DNA of 64,000 bases. Origin: Flavobacteriaceae bacterium. Its GTDB lineage: Bacteria > Bacteroidota > Bacteroidia > Flavobacteriales > Flavobacteriaceae. The DNA is taken from the NCBI GenBank assembly GCA_029243165.1, contig JAQWSN010000027.1, positions 1-64,000 of the forward strand, written 5' to 3'. The translations under genes and the position numbers were made by a program. Shown here piece after piece: positions 1-9,858 of this stretch. The notes below the pieces were generated by a model. That model was given only the letters and a program-made list of their open reading frames with translations, was not told where the DNA came from and searched no databases. How positions within the stretch are numbered: position 1 is the first letter of the stretch; each line of letters begins with the position of its first letter.

Positions 1-2
1 TC

Positions 3-296
3 AAGGCATCTAATAAGGTAGAACAGGCATTCTATGTATCAGAAAGAGACAAGGGAGATTACAATAACCTGCATGTACATATGCTTATAGGCACTAATAC
101 AGACATGACCTATAAGGAAGTTAAGTATGGAATGGGGAATGGATCTATTGATTATACTAAAATGTTGCCTGATCCTCTGGCTTCAGGGCTGGAGTATTTA
201 TATATCGAACAGGGTGGTAATTTTGCACAATCATCTATGCAAAGCGCTGCGAGCAGTGCAGCTTATTATAAAGAAAACCTACAACGGTTTTTATAA
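3..296 (+). CDS. Sugar phosphate isomerase/epimerase-like protein, C-terminal part (5' end outside window)
   Basis: The frame is open from the first bases of the window and ends at a TAA, so this is the tail of a gene that starts to the left. The last 70 residues carry the pattern of xylose-isomerase-like TIM-barrel proteins: a glycine-rich GMGNGSIDY stretch, then a barrel strand ending in EYLYIEQ and a final helix (SAAYYKENLQRFL). In that family these residues close the barrel and the Glu helps bind metal and sugar. The segment before it (HVHMLIGTNTDM) departs from the usual H-x-K-D form, so the gene may be somewhat degenerate. Such proteins commonly sit beside SusCD loci in marine Bacteroidota. 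The family is inferred from memory of its C-terminal pattern. Confidence 0.5.
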   Translation, partial: KASNKVEQAFYVSERDKGDYNNLHVHMLIGTNTDMTYKEVKYGMGNGSIDYTKMLPDPLASGLEYLYIEQGGNFAQSSMQSAASSAAYYKENLQRFL

Positions 297-1249
297 TTGT
301 GCAAAGTATATTAAGCTTTTATAATATACCTATATAGCGACTGTAGCTTAATAACCATCACTAACAAACCCGTCTGTAAAACGTGTCCAGATTAGGCATA
401 TCATCTTCTGTAAGCTCTACAATACACTTTACCAAAAATGTAACAAGTTATAAATGAAGTAAGTGAAGACTTGCCTTTGTTTGTGTGATAAGGGTTACTA
501 ATTAACTTTAGGGGCGTTTTCTATTTATTGATGTTTTTGGTGTTATTTCTTGAAAATAAAGGGGAAAATCTTGATTCATAATATAGTGCTAAAATACCTC
601 TACAGGTATACCTTTTGCCTGCGTGTCTATTAATTATATTTCTTGTAAAAACCATGATTTTGCTTTATGATTTTTCCTTGCTCTACTAGTATTTTAAGGT
701 AGCTATCGGCACTTCTCTGAGGAATTCTGATTTCCTTAGCTGTTACTATAGCTTGCTTTCTTTTAAGGAGAGTTTATTCAACATGATTGGTTATTAATTT
801 TAAAGGTATAGGCTATTGACAAGAATTAAAGAAACAGGTTTAATGCGAATGCTTGAACTATTTTAAATTGGTTAAACGAAGAGCTCAACGAGCGAAGTAA
901 CTCTTGAATTTCTGAAAACTGGATTCCCTTATCTGTCTTGTTTAATCACAACACGATAAATGTTAAACATCATTATCTGTTGTTACATTTTATTTATAAT
1001 TAAGATAGATCATAAAATTTATAGTAGTATTTTTATAGTTTAATAGATTTAAAAAACTAATTATTAGTCTATTATGTAAAAAAATAAATTGCTTTTTATA
1101 AAAATATTTTTCATAATCTTAGGTTAGAGAAGTTATAATTCACATAAATGTTAAATATTTATTTAACATTTTTTTAATTTTATTTAACCGAGATTTAACA
1201 AACATTTATATTGTAGTACATTTTTTTAACTTACTAACTAAAAACAATA
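297..1249. other. Long AT-rich intergenic region upstream of the susC-like gene
   Basis: About 950 bases without a convincing reading frame on either strand. The left half shows nothing recognisable. From about 950 onward it is very AT-rich and holds repeated ATGTTAAA/TTTAAC elements, listed separately, and is probably the promoter and regulatory region of the SusCD operon. No sigma/anti-sigma pair or hybrid two-component regulator gene is present nearby. Confidence 0.5.
1146..1171. promoter_or_regulatory. Inverted repeat upstream of susC-like gene, possible operator
   Basis: Two 10-base arms, AAATGTTAAA and TTTAACATTT, are exact reverse complements separated by six bases. The left arm occurs again at 958-967, and ATTTAAC recurs at 1182-1188 and 1193-1199, within 65 bases of the SusC start. 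The spacing and repetition suggest a regulator binding region rather than a terminator, since no gene ends here. In such AT-rich DNA some of this could be chance. Confidence 0.35.
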
Positions 1250-4200
1250 ATGAAAAAACTTGAAATCAAATTTATTGTAGGACTGCTAGTGATGTTCACA
1301 TCTGTAGCTTTTGCACAAACAGAGGTGTCGGGGACCATTTTCGACACAGACGGGAATCCAATTCCTGGTGCAACAGTTATCGTTAATGGAACAACGCAAG
1401 GAACTACAACAGACTTCGATGGAAATTATTCAATTTCCGTCAGTTCAGATCAATCGTTACAATTTTCCAGTCTTGGTTTTTCGACACAAATTGTTAGAGT
1501 GGGAAGCCAGTCTTCAATTGACGTCACATTACAAACATCTGCCGAAGCATTAGATGAGATAGTTGTTACTGGATATGGAACTCAAACTAAACGAGAAACA
1601 ACTGGAGCTATATCCACAGTTTCTGCTGAAGATCTTAACATAATTCCATCTGGAAATATAGAACAGCAATTCCAAGGACGTATTCCTGGGGTAACTGTTA
1701 TTTCCAATGGTAGTCCAGGTTCTACGAGTCAAATTCGTGTACGCGGATTTGGAGCCTTTGGAGGAAACGAACCACTTTATGTAGTAGATGGTGTTCCAAC
1801 AACCAATATTGATTTTTTAAACCCTGGTGATATTGAATCAACTACGGTATTAAAAGATGCTGCTGCTGCTTCTATTTATGGGGCAAGAGCTGCTAACGGG
1901 GTTATTGTAATGACTACTAAATCTGGTTCAAGGACTCAAGAGTCAGGAATTACACTCGATTATACTTTAGGACTAACTGATCCAAATGTAGCTGGATCTC
2001 CAGAAATGTTAACTCCATTGCAAATGGCACAATATACTCATATAGGTTATGAAAATAATGCTGCAGCAAATGGTACTCCAGTAGCGTATACTCACCCACA
2101 ATATGGTACTAATGCTACACCGGTTTTACCTGATTATTTACATGCTAATGGTGCTAATGGAATTGTAGGCTCAGTTGATTTAGCTGCTATACAAGCTGCT
2201 TATGATGCAGATCCGTTAAATACATTCTTAATCAAAGCAAATAAAGAAGGGTCAGGAACAAACTGGTATGATGCAATTACAAACACCGCTCCACTTCATC
2301 GTTTTTCGTTAGGTGCTAACGGTGGTAATGAAAAAGGACGTTATTACATCGGTATGGGTTCTCAATTCCAAGATGGTATTTTAATAAATAACATCCTTAG
2401 AAGACATACTTTAAGAGCTAATTCAAAATACGATATAACAGATTTTTTAAGTGTTGGGGAAAATATCCAAGCAACTTATAGAGAAACCAAAACAACTGGT
2501 GGTGGAGGCTCTATTACTTCAGCTGACGATGAATCTGAAATATTAGCAGCATATCGTATGCCTTCAATTATTCCAGTTTATGATGAATTTGGAAGTTATG
2601 CAAGTACAAAAGCAACAGGTTTTAATAACCCGCGGAATCCAGTTCGACGATTAACTGAAAATGGTAAAGATGATACATCTTATAGTTTAAGTGTTTTTGG
2701 AAATATTTATGCTGATCTTAAAATTATAGATGGATTGACCGTCCGCTCAAGTCTTGGTGGATCTGTTTCAAATTATTACTATCAAAATTATAATTATCCA
2801 TATTTAGGAGATTCTGAAACTGAAGCAGCATATACTTTTGCAGAAGGTGCTGGAAAAAATATCTCATGGGTATTTGCTAATACAGTAACTTTTGATCAAA
2901 AATTTGGATTACATGGTGTCAAAGTACTTGCCGGTGTTGAATCATTAAATACTGGTTTTGGAAGACAGATTAACGGGAACGGTATTAATCCTTTTTCACA
3001 AGATTTAAACTTTGTTAACATGTCTACAGTCGCTAATCCACAGGTAAATAGTGGATTATACAACGGAGTAAACTTCTTTTCAACTTTCGGAAAACTAGAT
3101 TATAATTTTAATGAAAAGTATTATGTCTCAGGTACAATCCGTCGTGATGGTGCATCAAGATTTGGTATCAACAGTAGATATGGTGTTTTCCCTGCTTTTT
3201 CAGGGGCTTGGAGGGTTACCTCTGAATCATTCATGCAAGGCCTTACTTGGATTGATGATTTAAAAGTCCGAGGTGGATGGGGTGAAATGGGTAACTCTAA
3301 TAATGTTGATCCAGCCAATCAGTATAGCTTGTTTGCTTCAAACAGAGGTAGAACTTTTTATCCTATCAGTGGCCAAAATAACGGCGTAGACCAAGGTTTT
3401 GCTGTATCAAGAATTGGAAACCCAAATGCACAGTGGGAAACTTCGGTAACAACCAATATTGGTTTTGATGTTACCTTATTCAACAATAAAGTTGACATTA
3501 TATTAGATTGGTGGAAAAAAGACACAAGGGATCTATTATATCAAATCCCGTTAGCAGGTGTTACTGGAAATTATGCTAGTGCTCCAGCTGTCAATATAGC
3601 AAGCATGTTAAACCAAGGTTTAGATCTTTCTATATCAAACAGAGGTAGTCTTGGTGAAGGAATTGCTTATGAAGTTACTTTGAATAGTTCCTTCTTGAAA
3701 AACGAAATCGTTTCTTTAGCTGAAGGTATTGAATATTTTGATGGGGGAACATATAGAGGTATTGCTCCTGTAAGAAATGCAGTAGGCCAATCCTTATCAA
3801 CATTCTTTGGATATCAGGTTGAGGGATACTTCAACTCTCAAGCTGAGGCAGACGCCTCTGACCAACAAGGTGCTGGTCTTGGACGTTTCAAATATGCTGA
3901 TGTTAATGGTGATGGTTCCATAACTCCAGATGATAGGACTTACATTGGAAGTCCTGTACCAGATTGGACAGGTGGTTTGAATTTAAATATTCAGTATCAA
4001 AATTTTTCACTTAACACATATTTTTACGCTTCCGTTGGTGCTGAAATCTTTAATCAGTCTAAATGGTTTACTGACTTTTTCGGAAGTTTTGAGGGATCAA
4101 ATAAAGGTGTTAGAGCGCTTGAATCGTGGACTCCTGCTTTAGGAAATAATGCTGCTGCTCCAATTTGGGAAAGTGCTTCGAACCTAAGTACAAATGGAGT

Positions 4201-4462
4201 TGCAAATTCTTGGTATGTTGAACCGGGTGATTTCTTAAGATTACAAAGTCTTGCCCTCAGTTATGATTTTGAAGGAGCTGTGCTAGAAACTTTAGGACTA
4301 AGTGACTTATCAATAGGTATTTCTGGAAATAACCTATTAACAATAACCAATTATTCCGGATTAGATCCAATGATTGGTGGAGCAGACACAAATTTTGGTA
4401 TTGATGTAGGTAATTATCCTGTAACACCAAGTTATTTGTTAAACATAAAAATAAATAAGTAA
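1250..4462 (+). CDS. SusC/RagA-like TonB-dependent outer-membrane receptor
   Basis: A 1070-residue TonB-dependent transporter of the SusC type, which imports oligosaccharides or other large nutrients across the outer membrane with a SusD lipoprotein lid. Visible parts in order: a signal peptide (residues 1-22, ending SVAFAQ); a carboxypeptidase-regulatory-like domain (about 24-105) with the DTDGNPIPGATV strand; the SusC signature DEIVVTGYGTQ; a plug domain (about 112-225) containing LKDAAAASIYGARAANGVI; then a long beta-barrel. Near residue 885 is the family motif NGDGSITPDDRTYIGSP. Length is normal. The start is the ATG beginning MKKLEIK. The stop is directly followed by the SusD start, so the two are cotranscribed. 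The substrate cannot be deduced from the sequence. Confidence 0.95.
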   Translation: MKKLEIKFIVGLLVMFTSVAFAQTEVSGTIFDTDGNPIPGATVIVNGTTQGTTTDFDGNYSISVSSDQSLQFSSLGFSTQIVRVGSQSSIDVTLQTSAEALDEIVVTGYGTQTKRETTGAISTVSAEDLNIIPSGNIEQQFQGRIPGVTVISNGSPGSTSQIRVRGFGAFGGNEPLYVVDGVPTTNIDFLNPGDIESTTVLKDAAAASIYGARAANGVIVMTTKSGSRTQESGITLDYTLGLTDPNVAGSPEMLTPLQMAQYTHIGYENNAAANGTPVAYTHPQYGTNATPVLPDYLHANGANGIVGSVDLAAIQAAYDADPLNTFLIKANKEGSGTNWYDAITNTAPLHRFSLGANGGNEKGRYYIGMGSQFQDGILINNILRRHTLRANSKYDITDFLSVGENIQATYRETKTTGGGGSITSADDESEILAAYRMPSIIPVYDEFGSYASTKATGFNNPRNPVRRLTENGKDDTSYSLSVFGNIYADLKIIDGLTVRSSLGGSVSNYYYQNYNYPYLGDSETEAAYTFAEGAGKNISWVFANTVTFDQKFGLHGVKVLAGVESLNTGFGRQINGNGINPFSQDLNFVNMSTVANPQVNSGLYNGVNFFSTFGKLDYNFNEKYYVSGTIRRDGASRFGINSRYGVFPAFSGAWRVTSESFMQGLTWIDDLKVRGGWGEMGNSNNVDPANQYSLFASNRGRTFYPISGQNNGVDQGFAVSRIGNPNAQWETSVTTNIGFDVTLFNNKVDIILDWWKKDTRDLLYQIPLAGVTGNYASAPAVNIASMLNQGLDLSISNRGSLGEGIAYEVTLNSSFLKNEIVSLAEGIEYFDGGTYRGIAPVRNAVGQSLSTFFGYQVEGYFNSQAEADASDQQGAGLGRFKYADVNGDGSITPDDRTYIGSPVPDWTGGLNLNIQYQNFSLNTYFYASVGAEIFNQSKWFTDFFGSFEGSNKGVRALESWTPALGNNAAAPIWESASNLSTNGVANSWYVEPGDFLRLQSLALSYDFEGAVLETLGLSDLSIGISGNNLLTITNYSGLDPMIGGADTNFGIDVGNYPVTPSYLLNIKINK

Positions 4463-4498
4463 ATGAAAATGATGAAAATGATGAAAATGATGAAAATG
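4463..4498 (+). repeat. Four tandem copies of a 9-bp ATGAAAATG unit at the susD start
   Basis: The unit ATGAAAATG is repeated four times without mismatch, encoding M-K-M four times and offering eight in-frame start codons. The unit length is a multiple of three, so gain or loss of copies would keep the frame and only change the N-terminus and spacing of start sites. Confidence 0.9.
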
Positions 4499-6217
4499 AC
4501 AAAAGTGGTATTTATGCTTGTAGCATTATCTACCTTAATTGTAAGCTGTGAAGAAGATTTCCTAGATGTCGGTGCTACCGGATCTTTAGGAGAGGCACAG
4601 TTAACCACTGCTAGTGGTATAGACGGAACCTTAATTGGTGCTTATTCAGCCTTAAATGGTGTTTTTGGTAATCGTTTTGAGGGACCAAGCCACTGGGTTA
4701 CTGGTTCAATAACGGGGGGTGAAGCCAACAAAGGAACAGATCCTGGGGATTATAGTACTATAAATCCAATACAACGCTATGAAACTGATCCTACTTCTGG
4801 TGATTTGAATTCATTTTGGAACGGTCGATTTGAAGGTATCTCAAGAGCTAACAAAGTACTGCAATTAGTTGCTATGTCTGAAACTATTTCAGCGGCTGAT
4901 GCCACAAGAGTTCAAGGTGAGGCAAGACTTTTAAGAGGACATTTTTATTTTGACCTTAAAAAGCATTTCAATAGTGTTCCTTACATTGATGAGACTATTG
5001 AAGCTGCCGATATTTCTGCCGTACCAAATTCACCAGGCGTAAGCTGGGAAAATATTATGGCAGACTTCCAATTTGCATTTGACAACTTGCCTGAAGTACA
5101 ATCTCAAGCAGGACGAGTAAATAAATGGGCAGCTGCAGCCTACATGGGAAAAGCAAAGTTATATGCTAAAGACTATGCCGGAGCTAAGCAGTGGTTCGAT
5201 CAAGTTATTGCAAATGGAAAAAATCCTTCAGGAGAAAAATATGGTTTATTAGATAATTATCCAGATATTTTTAATGCAGAGTTTGATAATCATAAAGAAG
5301 CTGTTATGGATGTAGAGTCAGCAAACAATTCTGGTGATGTTTCAAACGCCAACTATTTTGACGACTTAAATTATCCCTACAATACAGGTTCAGACGGTCC
5401 TGGTAACTGTTGTGGATTTTTTCAGCCATCGATATCATTAGGTAATGCATTTAGAACTGTTAATGGTTTACCAAGGTTAGGTGGAGAAGAGTTTACCAGT
5501 CAATTAGAGCTAAAACATGACTATAATCTTGATTCTACTGATCCGTTTACTGCAGATGCTGGTGAACTAGATCCTCGTATAGATCACTCCATTGGTAGAA
5601 GAGATATTCCATATTTAGATTGGATAGCACACCCTGGGAAAAATTGGATACGTGCGCAAGCTTATGCTGGACCATATTCACCTAAGAAGTATATTTATTA
5701 CAAATCTCAAGAAGGAAGTTTAACGGATGCAAGTTCTTGGACTAGAGGTTATGCATTAATGAATTATACTATTATCCGTTTTGCTGATGTACTATTAATG
5801 GCTGCTGAAGCTGAAATTGAAGCTGGTACTCTAGCAAAAGCTACAGATTATGTTAATCAAGTCAGAACTAGAGCTGCTGATTCAGCTCACTGGGTTAAAA
5901 ATCCAGATGGATCTAATTCTGCGAACTACGTGATTAGTAATTATGATACTTTCCCTTCTAAAGACTTTGCAAATAAAGCAGTACGAATGGAACGTAAATT
6001 AGAGTTATCTGGTGAAGGACATCGTTTCTTCGACTTAGTTAGATGGGGAACTGCTTCTGATGAATTAAATGCATATCTTTCGTACGAATCACAAGTATTA
6101 ACTGCTAAATTCGGTGGTGCAAGATTTACCTCTGGGAAAAACGAATATTACCCTATCCCACAGACGCAAATTGATATTCAAGGTTCTGACGTTTTATCTC
6201 AAAATCCAGGATACTAA
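4463..6217 (+). CDS. SusD/RagB-family nutrient-binding outer-membrane lipoprotein
   Basis: Partner lipoprotein of the preceding SusC, 584 residues. It is exported by a lipoprotein signal peptide (LIVSC, Cys29 from the first ATG) and folds as a TPR-like helical protein that caps the SusC barrel and binds substrate. Family features: the N-terminal EEDFLDVG, the ARLLRGHFYFDL helix, and the C-terminal segment RMERKLELSGEGHRFFDLVRWG followed by YPIPQTQID. The ATG follows the SusC stop with no gap. The start is ambiguous because the first 36 bases are four copies of ATGAAAATG, giving eight in-frame ATGs. The ATG at 4496 would also give a normal signal peptide. Confidence 0.93.
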   Translation: MKMMKMMKMMKMTKVVFMLVALSTLIVSCEEDFLDVGATGSLGEAQLTTASGIDGTLIGAYSALNGVFGNRFEGPSHWVTGSITGGEANKGTDPGDYSTINPIQRYETDPTSGDLNSFWNGRFEGISRANKVLQLVAMSETISAADATRVQGEARLLRGHFYFDLKKHFNSVPYIDETIEAADISAVPNSPGVSWENIMADFQFAFDNLPEVQSQAGRVNKWAAAAYMGKAKLYAKDYAGAKQWFDQVIANGKNPSGEKYGLLDNYPDIFNAEFDNHKEAVMDVESANNSGDVSNANYFDDLNYPYNTGSDGPGNCCGFFQPSISLGNAFRTVNGLPRLGGEEFTSQLELKHDYNLDSTDPFTADAGELDPRIDHSIGRRDIPYLDWIAHPGKNWIRAQAYAGPYSPKKYIYYKSQEGSLTDASSWTRGYALMNYTIIRFADVLLMAAEAEIEAGTLAKATDYVNQVRTRAADSAHWVKNPDGSNSANYVISNYDTFPSKDFANKAVRMERKLELSGEGHRFFDLVRWGTASDELNAYLSYESQVLTAKFGGARFTSGKNEYYPIPQTQIDIQGSDVLSQNPGY

Positions 6218-6235
6218 ATTTAATACCATTATTAT

Positions 6236-6263
6236 TAAAGGAGGGCTTTGCCCTCCTTTTTTT
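6236..6263 (+). terminator. Rho-independent terminator after susD-like gene
   Basis: A ten-base-pair hairpin AAAGGAGGGC-TTT-GCCCTCCTTT followed by more T residues, 19 bases after the SusD stop. It should end or attenuate the SusCD transcript before the FG-GAP/ASPIC gene 47 bases further on. Confidence 0.85.
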
Positions 6264-6309
6264 GTAATTCAAATTCCTCTTGCTATTTTTGAAATATCAA
6301 ATTACATGT

Positions 6310-9300
6310 ATGCGTTATTTTATTATTAGTTTATCCCTCTGTTTGTGTTTAAATTCCTGTTCTAAAGAGCAAAAGTTATTTAAAATTATAGACCCAAATT
6401 CCTCTCAGATAACTTTTAATAATGAGATAATTGAAAATGATTCACTCAGTATTTTAGACAATGAATTTTTTTACAATGGTGCTGGTGTTGCATTGGGAGA
6501 TCTTAATAATGACGGCTTATTGGACGTTTTTTTTGCAGGAAATCAGGTTGACAATCAATTGTACCTCAATCAAGGAAATCTTGAATTTTCAAATGAGAGT
6601 GCAGCAGCAGGGATTTTAAAGAGTGACCCCCTTATATGGACTTCAGGAGTCAATCTTATAGATATCAATCAAGACGGCTTGTTGGATATCTACCTTTGTA
6701 ATACGCTTCGTAGGGATGAAGTGTTGAGAAAAAACTTACTCTATATCAATCAAGGTCATGACAATAATGGTATTCTAGTTTTTAAAGAACAGGCCTCAGA
6801 TTACGGATTGGACGATACCACTTATTCTTCTCATGCTCAGTTTTTTGATTTTGATAAAGACGGTGATTTAGACGTGTTTATTGGTGTCAATCGAATTGAA
6901 AATATTGATCCTAATGTATTTCAAAATCTTCAAAGTGAAACTGCAATCCTTAGTGTCGATAAACTTTATGAAAATAAAGGGATAGGTGCTGCAGGCCATC
7001 CATTATTTGAAGATATCTCTAAAAAAGCTAACATCAAGCTTCACGGTTTTAGCCATAGTACACTTGTATACGACATTAATCATGATGGATGGCTAGATCT
7101 TTATGTGTCAAATGATTATTTGAGTAACGATATTGCTTATCTCAATCAGGGAGATAAGACATTTAAAAATGAAGCTAGGGCAATGTTTAAGCATTTTAGT
7201 CTAAGTTCAATGGGTAGCGACTTAGGTGATGTGAACAATGATGGTAAATTAGATTTATTTATTTCTGAAATGCAGCCTTATTACAACAAGAGAAAGAAAT
7301 TATTTCAAAAGGGTACGAGCTATACAAAAGAAATTCTTACTCGGCGTTATGATTATGAGTATCAATATCCTAGAAATGTATTACAACTCAATCAGGGAAT
7401 AGACCCCAATTCTAAACTGCCTATTTTTAGTGAAATTGGAATGAGCACAGGATTAGCCGAAACTGACTGGAGTTGGGCTAGCTTATTTGCTGATTTCGAT
7501 AACGATGGTAAAAGTGACTTGTTCATTGCCAATGGTTTTCCCAAAGACGTTATTGATAAAGATTTTGGAGATTTTAGAGTAACGGCCAACCGTCTTGTAA
7601 GCCGAGAAAAACTACTCGCTGCTATCCCTCAAATTAAGGTGCCTAATTTTATTTTTAAAAATAAAGGTGATTTGAAGTTTGAAGACATTTCAGCATCATG
7701 GGGGATTGATTTTGCATCATACACTAATGGTGCGGTGTACGGTGATTTAGACAACGACGGGGACTTGGATCTTATACTCAATAATATAAACGACCCTGCT
7801 ACACTTTTAGAAAATACCCTATCCAATGAAAATGGATTGCATAATTACATTCGATTTGATTTGAAAGGTGATACCTATAATCAGCTTCCTTATGGAAGTG
7901 AATTAAGAGTGTTTTCAAGGGGTGAAACTCAGACACAAATTCTAGAGTCTGGTAGAGGCTATTTATCTCAAACAGAACAAATTTTGCATTTTGGTTTAGG
8001 TGATCTAGAAGAAGTAGATTCTATTGAAGTTCGATGGTATGATGGGAACATTCAGAAATGGAAATCACTCCAAGCGAATACTACCCATGAATTAATCTAT
8101 CAACCAGAATCTCTAATCGAATCATTTCAAGAAGAAAAAGACTTATTATTCAATCAGGTAAATGAGGATTTAATGTTGACATATAAGGATGATGATGATG
8201 ATTTTATTGATTTTAACGTCCAAATAACCATTCCTTACAAGCTTTCACAAAGTGGACCTGCTATTGCTGTGGGAGACTTAAATAGTGATGGTCTAGAAGA
8301 CTTATTGATTGGGGGGAGTAGAGGAAAAAAAGAGACTATTTTTTATCAAAAAAGCGACGGGACATTTACCAAAAAAACACAATCCTTTAAAAGCCAACCA
8401 CGAGATTTAGAAGAAGATGTTGGCATAGCATTATTTGATGTAGAAAATGATGGAGATTTAGACATCTATTTTGCACATGGATCAGCACAGTTTTCACCAG
8501 GTTCAAAAGCTTATGATGATGGGCTATGGCTAAATCAAGGAAATGGAAATTTTATTCAAGCAAAGATTAGCCTTCCAAATCTAGGAGAGAATAGTTCTTG
8601 TGTCAAACCTGGTGATTTTGACAATGATGGCGATATGGATTTATTTGTGGGTAATAGAGTGGTTCCTGGACAATATCCAGTAGCAAGTCGTTCGTACCTT
8701 TTGGAAAATAAAAGTAAAGGAGATAAAATAAGTTTTGTTGACGCTTCAGAAAAAATTAGTACGGGTCAAACACCCTTAGGACTCGTTACGGACGCCCAAT
8801 GGACAGACTTTAATAACGACGGTTGGAAAGATTTAATTGTCACTGGGGAATGGATGTCACCCCTTTTCTTTGAAAACAATCAGGGCAGGTTAGTCAAATT
8901 AGATGATACAGGTGTGGAGTGGGCTAAAGGGTGGTGGAAGAGTATAGCATCTAGCGATTTAGACAACGATGGAGATCTTGATTATATCTTAGGGAATTTT
9001 GGTAAAAACACCTTTTTTAAAGCTTCTCCAGAAATGCCCCTAAATATAATTGCAAAAGATTTTGACAAAAATGGCAGTGTTGATCCTTTTATTTCCTTTT
9101 ATGTCCGAGATAGTCTTGGAACCAAACGAGATTATCTGTATCATCCTTGGGAAGATATGATCAAGCAGTTTAGAAAATTGAGAAAAGAATTCAACTCATA
9201 TACTGCCTATGGAAGCGCAACAAAAGATCAGATTTTTTTCAATCAAGACCTAACAGCATCTTTGATGAAAAGTGTAAATTGGATGGAGACCTCTTGGGTT

Positions 9301-9858
9301 GAAAATTTGGGCGAAGGAGAATTCAAACTTCATTCTTTGCCGCTTCAGGCGCAATGGGCTCCAGTTTACGGAATCAATGCATTTGATGTTAATCAAGATG
9401 GGTATGACGACCTTCTTATGGTAGGTAATGATTATGGAATTGAAGTAAATCAAGGTAGAATGGATGCTCTTCAGGGCTTGGTTTTGATTAATGATCAATC
9501 AAAGAATTTTATAGCTCAAACAATTGAACAAACAAATTTTATTGTTCCTAGAGATGGAAAGAGTATAGCACAAATTAAAGTAGGGTCAACCCCTTATTTT
9601 CTAGCTACTCAAAACAATGACAGCCTTAAAGCTTTCAAGCCAATATTCAAAGAAACTCCCTTAATGATGTCTTGGAGTGCGGAAGAAACGAGCTGTTTGA
9701 TTTATTATAATTCAGAAACTACCCACCGTAAATTCAAAGGAAACTTTAGTTTTAAGTCCCAGGGTACACCTACTTTTTGGATTTCAAAAAAAGCAAAAAG
9801 GGTTGAATTTTTTAATGCTAAAGGACAAAAACTGAGAACTGAAATTCTAAATGAATAA
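6310..9858 (+). CDS. FG-GAP/VCBS repeat lipoprotein with ASPIC/UnbV domain (CRTAC1-like)
   Basis: A very large exported lipoprotein (1182 residues from this start). The ATG at 6310 is chosen because it begins a clean lipoprotein signal (MRYFIISLSLCLCLNSC); an in-frame earlier start would put polar residues ahead of it. Repeated calcium-binding blades follow, each with a D-x-N-x-D-G-x-x-D-L/I core, for example DLNNDGLLDVF, DINQDGLLDIY, DFDKDGDLDVF and DLDNDGDLDLI. A central ASPIC/UnbV-like domain (roughly residues 520-600, with ESGRGYLSQTEQILHFGLG) separates two propeller sets. Proteins of this type often accompany SusCD in marine Bacteroidota and probably bind or process glycans at the surface; their activity is not settled. 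A terminator lies between it and susD, so it may have its own promoter. Confidence 0.88.
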   Translation: MRYFIISLSLCLCLNSCSKEQKLFKIIDPNSSQITFNNEIIENDSLSILDNEFFYNGAGVALGDLNNDGLLDVFFAGNQVDNQLYLNQGNLEFSNESAAAGILKSDPLIWTSGVNLIDINQDGLLDIYLCNTLRRDEVLRKNLLYINQGHDNNGILVFKEQASDYGLDDTTYSSHAQFFDFDKDGDLDVFIGVNRIENIDPNVFQNLQSETAILSVDKLYENKGIGAAGHPLFEDISKKANIKLHGFSHSTLVYDINHDGWLDLYVSNDYLSNDIAYLNQGDKTFKNEARAMFKHFSLSSMGSDLGDVNNDGKLDLFISEMQPYYNKRKKLFQKGTSYTKEILTRRYDYEYQYPRNVLQLNQGIDPNSKLPIFSEIGMSTGLAETDWSWASLFADFDNDGKSDLFIANGFPKDVIDKDFGDFRVTANRLVSREKLLAAIPQIKVPNFIFKNKGDLKFEDISASWGIDFASYTNGAVYGDLDNDGDLDLILNNINDPATLLENTLSNENGLHNYIRFDLKGDTYNQLPYGSELRVFSRGETQTQILESGRGYLSQTEQILHFGLGDLEEVDSIEVRWYDGNIQKWKSLQANTTHELIYQPESLIESFQEEKDLLFNQVNEDLMLTYKDDDDDFIDFNVQITIPYKLSQSGPAIAVGDLNSDGLEDLLIGGSRGKKETIFYQKSDGTFTKKTQSFKSQPRDLEEDVGIALFDVENDGDLDIYFAHGSAQFSPGSKAYDDGLWLNQGNGNFIQAKISLPNLGENSSCVKPGDFDNDGDMDLFVGNRVVPGQYPVASRSYLLENKSKGDKISFVDASEKISTGQTPLGLVTDAQWTDFNNDGWKDLIVTGEWMSPLFFENNQGRLVKLDDTGVEWAKGWWKSIASSDLDNDGDLDYILGNFGKNTFFKASPEMPLNIIAKDFDKNGSVDPFISFYVRDSLGTKRDYLYHPWEDMIKQFRKLRKEFNSYTAYGSATKDQIFFNQDLTASLMKSVNWMETSWVENLGEGEFKLHSLPLQAQWAPVYGINAFDVNQDGYDDLLMVGNDYGIEVNQGRMDALQGLVLINDQSKNFIAQTIEQTNFIVPRDGKSIAQIKVGSTPYFLATQNNDSLKAFKPIFKETPLMMSWSAEETSCLIYYNSETTHRKFKGNFSFKSQGTPTFWISKKAKRVEFFNAKGQKLRTEILNE

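Noticed and set aside
1217-1224. TACATTTT as a -7 promoter box for susC
   Set aside because: Only partly matches TAnnTTTG and no -33 TTTG lies at the right distance.
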